Positions 28,520-36,529 of a stretch of 64,000 nucleotides of DNA are shown here, in pieces; positions within the stretch are counted from its first letter, which is position 1, and each line of letters opens with the position of its first letter. Source of the stretch: an uncultured Massilia sp. (lineage in GTDB: Bacteria > Pseudomonadota > Gammaproteobacteria > Burkholderiales > Burkholderiaceae_D); NCBI RefSeq assembly GCF_913773735.1, contig NZ_CAJYEB010000035.1, forward strand, positions 1-64,000, written 5' to 3'. The position numbers were made by a program, and so were the translations under genes. The notes beneath the pieces are model-generated. The model was not told where the DNA came from. It saw nothing but the letters and a program-made list of their open reading frames with translations, and did no database searches.

Positions 28520-30010
28520 GTCCGGTGCCAGCGGCAGCACGATGGAGAACCGGCAGCCGTGGCCGAGCCCGTCGCTGTGCGCCGTGAGCGAGCCGCCGTG
28601 CAGCTGCGCGAGCTGGCGCGCGAGCGCCAGCCCAATCCCCAGGCCGCCCTGGGCCTGGTCCTTCTGGCCGTCGACCTGCTCGAACAGCTCGAAGACGCGC
28701 GCCAGCGACGCCTGGTCGAGGCCGATGCCGTCGTCGGTCACGTGGATCACGGCCTGGCCGTCGCGCTGGACCAGCGCCAGCTGCAGGTGGCCGTGCGGCG
28801 GCGTGTACTTGGCGGCGTTGTTGAGCAGGTTCGACACCATCTGCGCGACCCGCGTCGGGTCGGCCAGCGCCATGACGGGAACGTCGACACCGCTCTCCTC
28901 GAAGTGCTGTCCGCGTGACTCGATGAGCGCGTGGCAGGCGTCGACGGCCAGCCGCAAGGGTACGCGCAGGTCGATGCGTTCGCGTTGCAGGCGGATCTCG
29001 CCGCGTTCCACCCGCGCCACGTCGAGCAGGTCGTCGATCAGTACGCCCATGTGGCGGACCTGCCGTTCGGCCAGCGCCCGCAGCCATTCGCGGTCCTTGG
29101 GATCGTCGCCGCGCATCCGCATGGCCTGCAGCGCGCCGCGCACCGGACCGAGCGGACCGCGCAACTCGTGCGCCAGGATGGCCAAGAATTCGGATTTCTT
29201 GCGACTCTCCAGCACGGCCGCCGCCGCGCGTTCCCGGTCGAGTTCGCGCGCCCGCATGCGGTCGGTCACGTCGATGGACACGCCCGACAAGGTGGTCGCA
29301 TTGCCGCGGTCGTCAAGCAGGCAGCTGCCGCGTACGTACACCCAGTGGACCGTGCCGTCCGGCCAGATTGCCCGATAGTCGAGGCCGAACTCGCCGCCGC
29401 TCGCGATGGCGCCGCCCACGGCCGCGCGCCACCGTTCCAGGTCGTCCGGATGCACGCAGGCTGCCAGCTCCTCGTAGCTGAACGGCGCGTCGGCGGGACG
29501 GCCGTAGTTCGCCTTGCACTGGCCGGAGCACGTCATCGTCCCGGTGGACAGGTCGATGTCCCACGTGCCCATGCGGCCGCCGTCCAGCGCCTGGCGTAGC
29601 CGCTGCTGCGTGCGCCGCAGCGCGCCGACGTCCTCGATGATGCCGACCGCCTGCGCCGGCAGGCCGTCCGCGCCGTCGAAGCGCGCCGCGCGCTCCTCGA
29701 CTTCGCGCCACGTCCCGTTCGCATCGCGCAGCCGGTAGCCGAGCACCGCGTCGGTGGCGCCCCCCGTCCAGTGCGACCGGACGCGCGCGCGGTCGTCCGG
29801 GTGGACGGCGTCGAGCCAGCCGAGACCGGCCAGTTCGTCCTGCGACTGTCCGGTCAGCGCGCTCCAGGATGGCTGGGGATCGTGGAAGGCGCCGTCCAGG
29901 CCGCGCGTCCAGCGCGCCACGCCGGCCGCGCCCAGCGCCGACCAGAGCCGCTCTTCCATGGCGCCGCCCTGCGGTGCGGCCAGCACCTGCGGCGCGATCA
30001 CGGTGTTCAT
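28517..30010 (-). CDS. PAS-domain sensor histidine kinase (soluble)
   Basis: 497 residues, no membrane segments. Two PAS_3-type sensor domains (about 20-130 and 140-255; AVHPDDRARVRSHW and CVHPDDLERWRAAV mark equivalent positions) are followed by a HisKA dimerisation domain with FLAILAHELRGPLGPV (phospho-histidine in AHELR). A HATPase domain with NLLNNAAKYTPP, DDGIGLD and GGLGIGLALARQL completes it. It signals from the cytoplasm to an unidentified response regulator; none is adjacent, the nearest being the RegA-type gene at 35.85 kb. It lies inside the segment separating regB from regA. Confidence 0.88.
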   Translation of the reverse strand: MNTVIAPQVLAAPQGGAMEERLWSALGAAGVARWTRGLDGAFHDPQPSWSALTGQSQDELAGLGWLDAVHPDDRARVRSHWTGGATDAVLGYRLRDANGTWREVEERAARFDGADGLPAQAVGIIEDVGALRRTQQRLRQALDGGRMGTWDIDLSTGTMTCSGQCKANYGRPADAPFSYEELAACVHPDDLERWRAAVGGAIASGGEFGLDYRAIWPDGTVHWVYVRGSCLLDDRGNATTLSGVSIDVTDRMRARELDRERAAAAVLESRKKSEFLAILAHELRGPLGPVRGALQAMRMRGDDPKDREWLRALAERQVRHMGVLIDDLLDVARVERGEIRLQRERIDLRVPLRLAVDACHALIESRGQHFEESGVDVPVMALADPTRVAQMVSNLLNNAAKYTPPHGHLQLALVQRDGQAVIHVTDDGIGLDQASLARVFELFEQVDGQKDQAQGGLGIGLALARQLAQLHGGSLTAHSDGLGHGCRFSIVLPLAPD

Positions 30011-30494
30011 GCTTTGTCCTTGTCAACGCCACTTTCGAGGGAATAGCGCGCGTGTCTCTGCCATTATGACCGAGTCCGGCGCAAAAGGAAAAATTGGTGG
30101 TTCGACCATGCGGTCCCGCCGGCCGCCCGCGTGCCCGGCGTTGCCACTTGTGAGTACGACATTTCCGACAAGCGCAGGCGCCGTGCGCCGGTACGATGCC
30201 CGAGCGGCCGGCGATTACCATGATGCCAACTCGTTCAGCGGTGGGGAATCATGCCGGGCAGGTCAGACAGTACACCGGACATCGGGTCGCAAGGCAAGTC
30301 GCGAAGCACGTCCAGAAAGCAGCGCGAGGGAAGCTACTGCGGCAGGACCAGTGCCGGCAGCGGCGCGCGCAAGCACGTTCACAGCCGCACGGGCGACGGC
30401 CACCCGGCGAGCGCCGGCAGCGCGGAACTGGAGGTGGCATGCCGGCGCATCCGGCGCGGGCAGCAGGCGGCGTGACGCCGGCCGGGGGCGCGGC
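30011..30494. other. Intergenic region with one weak small-ORF candidate
   Basis: About 480 bases upstream of the PAS kinase; the first ~70 bases are less GC-rich and probably hold its promoter. An open frame at 30251-30475 (plus strand, 74 codons, preceded by GGTGGGGA) has mostly G/C third positions and a basic product with SGARKHVHSRTGDGHPASAG. I do not recognise it. Overlapping frames are also open, so it is only a possibility. Confidence 0.3.
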
Positions 30495-30833
30495 TCAGGG
30501 GCCGGCGCCGGGCAGCGCCGCGTACCACTGCGCATAGGGCGTATTGACGGCCATGCGCCGGTTGAAGTCGGGGGCGCCGTCGTCCCACCACACCGGCCCG
30601 CGCTCGCCGAGGCCGCGCTTGGCGGCGTCGACGGCGTCGCGCGCCCGGCGCTCGGCCGCGGCGTCGCCGGCCCGCTTGGCCGCGCCCACGGCGCGGCGCG
30701 CGGCCATCAGCGCCTGGACGAGCGCTTCCCGCCGCGCCGGCGGCAGGCGCGGGTCGGTGGTGCGCCACAGGCGGCCGGCCACCACGAAGTAGCGGCCGTC
30801 GGGCGTCACCGGATGGGAAGGGGCGGGCGGCAT
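30495..30833 (-). CDS. Conserved small protein of unknown function
   Basis: 112 residues from the ATG at 30833. It starts with DGRYFVVAGRLWRTTDPRLP and ends with WWDDGAPDFNRR and NTPYAQWY, separated by a charged Ala/Arg-rich helix (about 33-75). I recall similar short proteins in many proteobacteria, without an assigned role. No signal peptide or membrane helix is seen. It lies just downstream (minus strand) of the large repeat protein, with 70 bases between them. Confidence 0.7.
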   Translation of the reverse strand: MPPAPSHPVTPDGRYFVVAGRLWRTTDPRLPPARREALVQALMAARRAVGAAKRAGDAAAERRARDAVDAAKRGLGERGPVWWDDGAPDFNRRMAVNTPYAQWYAALPGAGP

Positions 30834-30903
30834 GGCGCGAGGATAGCCGAACCGGCCCCGGCCCGGCGCATGCCTGCCGCCCCGCGTTGCCTGCGCGGCG
30901 GCG

Positions 30904-33900
30904 TCAGACGGTGAAGTCCCACTGCGCCGCCCCCAGCGCGTGGCCGACGATCTCCACCGACTGCAGCATGCCGTCCGCCACCTGCTGCAGGCTGGCGCCG
31001 TGCTGCATGGCGTCGAGCCAGAACGCGGCGCCGCCGGCGTCGGCCGCGCGGCCGAACAGGGCCTGGTACAGCACGCCGACGTCGTGGGCGGCATCGCCGC
31101 TGAACGCCGCCTGGTGGGCCTGGCCCTCCGCGGTGCCGATCATCGCGACGGCGATCGTGCCGAGGGTGGCGCCGGCCTTCTGCGCCGCGCCCCAGAACGC
31201 GAAGCCGTCCACGTCGGCCTGGCGCCCCAGTACGTCGGCGTACAGCCCGGCGATGGTCGACAGGGCGGCGCGGTTCTGCACGGCGACGTCGCCGTCGCCG
31301 AAGCGCAGCGTCTCGACGTTGACCACCAGGGCCTGGTCGTGGTTACCGCCGAGGGCGGTGACCACCAGGTGACCATCGTGCTCCTCGATCGCGTACGCGC
31401 TCCGGTCGCCCGCGAACACGGCGGTGTCCGTGCCCTGGCCGCCGTGCAGCAGCGTGGCGGCCGCGCCGCGCGTGGCGGCGCTCGATCCGGCGCCGGCATC
31501 GCTGCCCGCGCCCGGCGCCCCGAGCTGCAGCACGTCGGCGCCGCCGCCGGCGAACACCGAGCTGGCCTGGCCGGCGCCCACGGTCACGGTCTGCGCCGCG
31601 GCGTCGCCCGTGATGACCTGGCCGGCCGTCGCGCCGCCGACCGTCGCGGCGCCGATCACCGCCGCGAAGTCGACCGCCTTCAGCATGATGGTATTGCCGG
31701 CGCCGACGCCGGCGGCGTCGATCACCAGCGCCGTGTGCTGCGTGGCGCTGCTGGTGCCGGCCAGCGTGAGCGTGGCACCGCTGGTGCCCGCGCCCGTCAC
31801 CGGGGTCACGGTCTGCACGAGCAGCGGGACCGTGGCGGGCAGCAGGTCGAGGAAGGACTGGCCGTTGCCGGTCAGGTGGCCCTGGTCGGTGGCGCTATGG
31901 TCCGGCGTCGCGCCGCGGATGGCCTGGATCAGTTGCTCGGCCGCGCCGGCGCCGGCCTGGCTGGCGCCGCCGGTGCTGCTCAGGCCGAAGCCGGTGGGCA
32001 CCTGGGCCAGCAGCAGGTTCGCGCCGTTGCCGGCGGCGAGCGGGATGTCCGCCACGCCGGCGCTGCCGCTCGACTCGGTGCGGTCGGCCACGACGATCGG
32101 GACGGTGGTCTGCGTGCCGAGCAGGCCGCCCGGCAGCGAGATCGTCTGCTGCGTGACCGGCGTGCCGTCGATGAACGTCGCGGGCGGTTGCGGCGGCGGG
32201 ACGATGGTCAGCGTCAGCGCGGCGCCGGCCAGCGAGACGTTGCCCGCCGCATCGGCCTGGGTGGCGCTCAGGCGGTGCTCGCCCAGGGCCAGGGTGGCGC
32301 TGGTCGCGCTCCAGTGGCCGGCGCCGTCGGCGACGGCCGTGGCCACGACGGTCTTGCCGTCGCTGTCGTACAGTGTGACGCGCGCATTCGCCTCGGCCGT
32401 GCCGGACAGGACCGGCCGCACCGTTTCCGTGATGCCGTCGCCGCGCGTGCCGGTGTCGCTGGCCGCGTCGAGGCTCGGCGCCGCGGGCGCCAGCGGGGCC
32501 GTGCCGTCCACGGTCAGTTGCAGCCCCTTGCTGGCGAGCGACACGTTGCCCGCCACGTCGGTCTGCGTCACCGTCAGGGTGTGCACGGCGTCCGCCAGGG
32601 CGGACGACACGATGCTCCACTTGCCGCTGGCGTCGGCCACGGTCGAGCCCAGCAACGTCGTGCCATCGGTGTCGTACAGGCGGACGGCGGCCAGCGCCTC
32701 GGCGCTACCGACCAGCGTCGGCGTGCGCACGCTGGTGATGCCGTCGCCGATGGTGCCGCTGTCGCTGGCCGGTGCCAGGGCGGGCGCCGCCGGCGGCGTG
32801 GCGGTGGTGTCGATCGTGACCGTCAGGCCGGCGCTGGCGGCGGACACGTTGCCGGCCGCATCCGTCTGCCGCACGGTCAGCGTGTGCTGGCCTTCGTCCA
32901 GCGCGCTGCTGGAGATGGTCCACTTGCCGCTGCCGTCCGCGGTCGTCTGGCCCAGCAGCGTGGTGCCGTCGGTGTCGTACAGCTTGATGGTGGCGTTGGC
33001 TTCGCCGCTGCCGCTGATGCGCGGGGCCGCCACGTTCGTGATGCCGTCCGTGTCCAGCCGGCCGGTGTCGTCCGCGCCCAGGATGGCGAAGCCGGCGACG
33101 GCCGCAGGCGCCGTATGGTCGAGCGAGAACGTCTGGCCGGTGGTGTAGTCGCCGGACAGCGGCGTGCCGCCGGCGTTCTGGATGGTGTTGCCGGCCAGCA
33201 CGTCCAGGCGCAGCGTGCCGTCGCCGGCGACGTCCTTGACGGTGACGGTATAGGTGGTGCCGCTGCCGGTCACCGTGTCGATGGTGCCGTTGGCGTTGCC
33301 GCTGGCCGACAGCACGAAGGCGGTCTTGTCCACGCCGGTGACGGCCTGGTCGAACGTGACGGTATAGGTGACGGTCGTGGCGGCGGCCGGGGCCAGCGGA
33401 TCGGCCGCGCCGGCGCGCTCGACGCTGGCCACGTGCGGCGCGTCGATCACTTCGAAGGTCAGCCCTTTCGGCGAACTGTTGCCGGCGGCGTCGGTGGCCT
33501 GTACGTAGACGTGGTAGACGCCCGGCGCGAGGTTCTGCGCGGCGACCAGCCCGGTACCGGACACGGTGAACCTGGCGTTGTCGGCGTCGGCGTTGCCGCT
33601 CGGCGCCGCCACCAGGGCGAACGTCACGGCGTGCGCGTCGGTCGCGGCCAGCGTGGCGACGGTGGCGCCGCTGCCCGCCTGGGTGATCGGCAGGGTGGCG
33701 CGCGACAGTGCGATGGCGGTCGGCGCGGTGGTGTCGACCGTGTAGTCGAAGCCGGCCGAGACGACCGACTTGTTGCCGGCGGCGTCGACCTGCACGGCGG
33801 TCAGCGTATGCTTGCCTTCGTCCAGGGCGATGCTGGGGATGTCCCAGTTGCCGCTGCCGTCGGCGGTGACGCTGCCCAGCAGCGTGGTGCCGTCGGTGTC

Positions 33901-35586
33901 GTACAGCTTGATGGTGGCGTCGGCTTCGCCGTGGCCGCTGATGTGCGGCGCCTTGACGCTGCTGATGCCGTCGACGGACGAGGCGCCGGAATCGTCGGCG
34001 GCCTTGGCGGCCAGCGCCGTCGGCGCCAGCGGCGCCGTGTGGTCGAGCGTGTAGAAGGCGCCCGCCGTGTAGCCACCGGACAGCGGCGTGCCGCCGGCGT
34101 TCTGGATGGTGCTGCCTGCCAGCACGTCCAGGCGCAGCATGCCGTCGCCGGCGACGTCCTTGACGGTGACGGTATAGGTGGTACCGCTGCCGGTCACCGT
34201 GTCGATGGTGCCGCTGGCGTTGCCGCTGGCCGACAGCACGAATGCGGTCTTGTCCACGCCGGTGACGGCCTGGTCGAAGGTCACCGTGTAGGCGACGCTG
34301 CCGTCGGCGGCCGGGACGGTCGCGGCGCCCACGCGGGCGATCTCGGAGACGGACGGGGCATCCGTCACGGTGAACGAAAAGACGTCGTACGCGGCGTTGC
34401 CGGCGGCGTCGGTCGCGCTCAGGTAGAGGTGATAGGTGCCGGCCGACAGGTTCTGCGCGGCGACCAGGCTGTTGCCGGAAATCGTGAACTTGCCGTTGTC
34501 GGCGTCGTTCACGCCGTCACCGACGGCGAAGTCGTACTGCACCGCGGTGATGTCGGTCGAGGACAGCGTGGAAACCGTGCTGCCGTTCGTGGCATGGTCC
34601 TTCCGGGCGCTGGTGGCGCTCAGCGCGATCGCGGTCGGGCCCGTGGTGTCGACGACGACGGTGAACGTGGCCGATGCCGCCGACAGGTTGCCGGCCACGT
34701 CGGTCTGCGTGGCCGTCAACTGGTGCGTGCCCGATTTCAGCGCGTCGCTCAGGATCTGCCACTTGCCGCCGCCGTCGGCCGTGGTGCTGCCCAGCAGCGT
34801 GGTGCCATCGGTATCGTACAGGCTCACGGCGGCGTTCGCTTCGGCCAGCCCGGACACCCTCGGCTGCGTCACGTTGGTGATGCCGTCGCCCTTCGCGCCG
34901 CTGTCGGTGCCGCTGGTCAGCGCCAGGTTCGACGGCGCTGCCGCGCCGGTGTCGATCGTCAGGGTGATGCCCTGGCTCAGCGTCGACGTCGCGCCGCTGC
35001 CGTCGGTCTGGGTCACGCGCAGCGTATGGTCGCCGTCCTTGAGGCCCAGGCTGGTGATGTTCCACTTGCCGCCACTGTCGGCAGCGTACGTGCCCAGCAA
35101 CGTGGTGCCGTCGGTGTCGTACAGCTTGACCGTCGCGTTCGCGTCCGCGATACCGTACAGCGTCGGTGTCGCATCGTTGGTGATGCGGTCGCCGGCCACG
35201 CCGCTGTCGCTGCCGGCGTCGAGGGTAGGCGCTGCGGGGGCCGCCGGCCCGGGGCGACCGATAGCGACGATCGTCGAATGGCTGAAGCTTGCCGAGTCCG
35301 TGCCGTCCAAACCCTGGATCGCTTTGGCGTCGTTGCCGTTGCTGGGATCCGTGTAGACGAAATCGACAATATCTCCAGCCAGCAGGAAGCTGTTGATCGT
35401 GACGGTGACGGTCTGGGCGGCGCTGTCGACCGTGACGCCGGTCACCGTGACGCCGGTACCGTTGAGCTGCAGGTCGAACGCGCTGGCCGGCGGCGGGTTG
35501 GCACTGTCCAGCGGCAGCGAGAAACTGATCGTGATGAAATTTTCGGAAATGTACCCGGAAGCGCTGCTGTAAGATGGTTGCGGCAT
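30904..35586 (-). CDS. Giant Ig-like repeat protein with SwmB and DUF4214 domains (probable secreted adhesin)
   Basis: 1,560 residues. The N-terminal ~110 residues resemble the SwmB domain (FITISFSLPLDSA, VDFVYTDPSN). Then come six bacterial Ig-like repeats, each with a LYDTDGTTLLG-type strand and closing VTQTDVAGN-type strand, interspersed with cadherin-like and SwmB-like modules. The Thr/Gly/Ala-rich C-terminal region ends in DUF4214 copies (YADVLGRQADVDGFAFW and YQALFGRAADAGGAAFW). There is no N-terminal signal peptide. Similar proteins leave the cell by type I secretion using a C-terminal signal, but no T1SS genes are in this window. Likely roles are surface attachment or biofilm. An AT-richer 267-bp region precedes the ATG. 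Confidence 0.85.
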   Translation of the reverse strand: MPQPSYSSASGYISENFITISFSLPLDSANPPPASAFDLQLNGTGVTVTGVTVDSAAQTVTVTINSFLLAGDIVDFVYTDPSNGNDAKAIQGLDGTDSASFSHSTIVAIGRPGPAAPAAPTLDAGSDSGVAGDRITNDATPTLYGIADANATVKLYDTDGTTLLGTYAADSGGKWNITSLGLKDGDHTLRVTQTDGSGATSTLSQGITLTIDTGAAAPSNLALTSGTDSGAKGDGITNVTQPRVSGLAEANAAVSLYDTDGTTLLGSTTADGGGKWQILSDALKSGTHQLTATQTDVAGNLSAASATFTVVVDTTGPTAIALSATSARKDHATNGSTVSTLSSTDITAVQYDFAVGDGVNDADNGKFTISGNSLVAAQNLSAGTYHLYLSATDAAGNAAYDVFSFTVTDAPSVSEIARVGAATVPAADGSVAYTVTFDQAVTGVDKTAFVLSASGNASGTIDTVTGSGTTYTVTVKDVAGDGMLRLDVLAGSTIQNAGGTPLSGGYTAGAFYTLDHTAPLAPTALAAKAADDSGASSVDGISSVKAPHISGHGEADATIKLYDTDGTTLLGSVTADGSGNWDIPSIALDEGKHTLTAVQVDAAGNKSVVSAGFDYTVDTTAPTAIALSRATLPITQAGSGATVATLAATDAHAVTFALVAAPSGNADADNARFTVSGTGLVAAQNLAPGVYHVYVQATDAAGNSSPKGLTFEVIDAPHVASVERAGAADPLAPAAATTVTYTVTFDQAVTGVDKTAFVLSASGNANGTIDTVTGSGTTYTVTVKDVAGDGTLRLDVLAGNTIQNAGGTPLSGDYTTGQTFSLDHTAPAAVAGFAILGADDTGRLDTDGITNVAAPRISGSGEANATIKLYDTDGTTLLGQTTADGSGKWTISSSALDEGQHTLTVRQTDAAGNVSAASAGLTVTIDTTATPPAAPALAPASDSGTIGDGITSVRTPTLVGSAEALAAVRLYDTDGTTLLGSTVADASGKWSIVSSALADAVHTLTVTQTDVAGNVSLASKGLQLTVDGTAPLAPAAPSLDAASDTGTRGDGITETVRPVLSGTAEANARVTLYDSDGKTVVATAVADGAGHWSATSATLALGEHRLSATQADAAGNVSLAGAALTLTIVPPPQPPATFIDGTPVTQQTISLPGGLLGTQTTVPIVVADRTESSGSAGVADIPLAAGNGANLLLAQVPTGFGLSSTGGASQAGAGAAEQLIQAIRGATPDHSATDQGHLTGNGQSFLDLLPATVPLLVQTVTPVTGAGTSGATLTLAGTSSATQHTALVIDAAGVGAGNTIMLKAVDFAAVIGAATVGGATAGQVITGDAAAQTVTVGAGQASSVFAGGGADVLQLGAPGAGSDAGAGSSAATRGAAATLLHGGQGTDTAVFAGDRSAYAIEEHDGHLVVTALGGNHDQALVVNVETLRFGDGDVAVQNRAALSTIAGLYADVLGRQADVDGFAFWGAAQKAGATLGTIAVAMIGTAEGQAHQAAFSGDAAHDVGVLYQALFGRAADAGGAAFWLDAMQHGASLQQVADGMLQSVEIVGHALGAAQWDFTV
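33152..33368 (-). repeat. Copy A of a 217-bp repeat inside the adhesin gene
   Basis: Nearly the same sequence as 34076-34292; differences are scattered single bases, many of them silent. It encodes a module containing TFDQAVTGVDKTAFVLSASG. Such recent duplication within a repeat gene can change its length by recombination. Confidence 0.8.
34076..34292 (-). repeat. Copy B of a 217-bp repeat inside the adhesin gene
   Basis: Pairs with 33152-33368 in the same orientation, 924 bases apart, which is a whole number of codons (308). Recombination between the copies would therefore remove or add an in-frame block of modules. Confidence 0.8.
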
Positions 35587-35853
35587 GATTAAACCCTTGG
35601 TGATCGGACGAAGAACCTGGAACGCTCAAGTATAAGCAAGGTAACGGGAAAGATTTGAGCAACAATTAAAATGGTTGCACCGAAACAACGAAATGTGCCA
35701 GGCGGATTCTCTCGAAGATGGGCTGCCATGGCGTGTGTAGTTGGGCGCGGTGCTCGTGGGCTTGCCCTTGACGACGGCAGTCGCGCGTTGGCCGCCAACG
35801 TGCAATCGCTGCCTCGGCCTGCCGGCCACCCGCGTTGCATGTAGAATAATCGG

Positions 35854-36393
35854 ATGCCCAACACCGAACGACTGCTATTGATCATCGAGGACGACGACGC
35901 GTTCGCGCGCACCCTCGGCCGCTCCTTCGAGCGGCGCGGCTACAAGGTCCTGCTCGCCCCCGGGCTGGACGAAGCCCAGGAACTGCTGAAAGACCACCAT
36001 CCCGGCTACGCCGTGGTGGACCTGAAACTCAAGGGCAACAGCTCGGGCCTGGCCTGCGTGCAGATGCTGCATGCGCACGACCCGGATATGCTGATCGTCG
36101 TGCTGACCGGGTTCGCCAGCATCGGCACGGCCGTTGAAGCCATCAAGCTGGGCGCCAGCCAGTACCTGGCCAAGCCGTCCAATACCGACGACATCGAGGC
36201 CGCCTTCGGCCACGTGGCCGGCAACACCGAGCTGGAACTGACCAACCGCTCCACGTCGATCAAGACGCTGGAGTGGGAGCGGATCCACGAAGTGCTGGCC
36301 GAGACCGACTTCAATATCTCGGAAGCCGCGCGACGGCTGGGCATGCACCGCAGGACGCTGGCGCGCAAGCTGGAGAAGCAGCGCGTCAAGTAA
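35854..36393 (+). CDS. regA: RegA/PrrA/ActR-type response regulator
   Basis: 179 residues. A receiver domain (about 8-120) has acidic D13-D15, phospho-acceptor D56 (VVDLKLKG), T85 and K107 in ASQYLAKPSNTDD. The C-terminal Fis-like helix-turn-helix (about 148-176) reads ISEAARRLGMHRRTLARKLE, the near-invariant DNA-binding end of the RegA family. RegA activates or represses respiratory and redox genes when phosphorylated by RegB. The RegB-type kinase is 7.4 kb upstream on the same strand instead of adjacent. It is divergent from the giant adhesin gene across 267 bp. Confidence 0.92.
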   Translation: MPNTERLLLIIEDDDAFARTLGRSFERRGYKVLLAPGLDEAQELLKDHHPGYAVVDLKLKGNSSGLACVQMLHAHDPDMLIVVLTGFASIGTAVEAIKLGASQYLAKPSNTDDIEAAFGHVAGNTELELTNRSTSIKTLEWERIHEVLAETDFNISEAARRLGMHRRTLARKLEKQRVK

Positions 36394-36529
36394 GCCGGCG
36401 GCATGCCCGGCCCGTCCTTGCTTGGCCCGCCTTTGCATCATCTCAATGCCGCTGCCCCGGCAGCTAGCAGACTCGGCTATTGCGCGGCGTCCGCCGCGCA
36501 TCTCCTGTCAAACGAGAAAGAGGTGATGC

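Noticed and set aside
32100..35300. Multiple near-identical stretches thought to be a DNA repeat array
   Set aside because: Most are the LYDTDGTTLLG codons of the Ig-like modules. Only the 217-bp pair is listed separately as a DNA repeat.
30940..35592. A 1,550-codon open frame antisense to the giant adhesin
   Set aside because: The product is low-complexity Arg/Gly/Ala/Val without domains. It is the mirror of a G/C-ending codon bias on the opposite strand, while the minus-strand frame has clear Ig-like, SwmB and DUF4214 modules.
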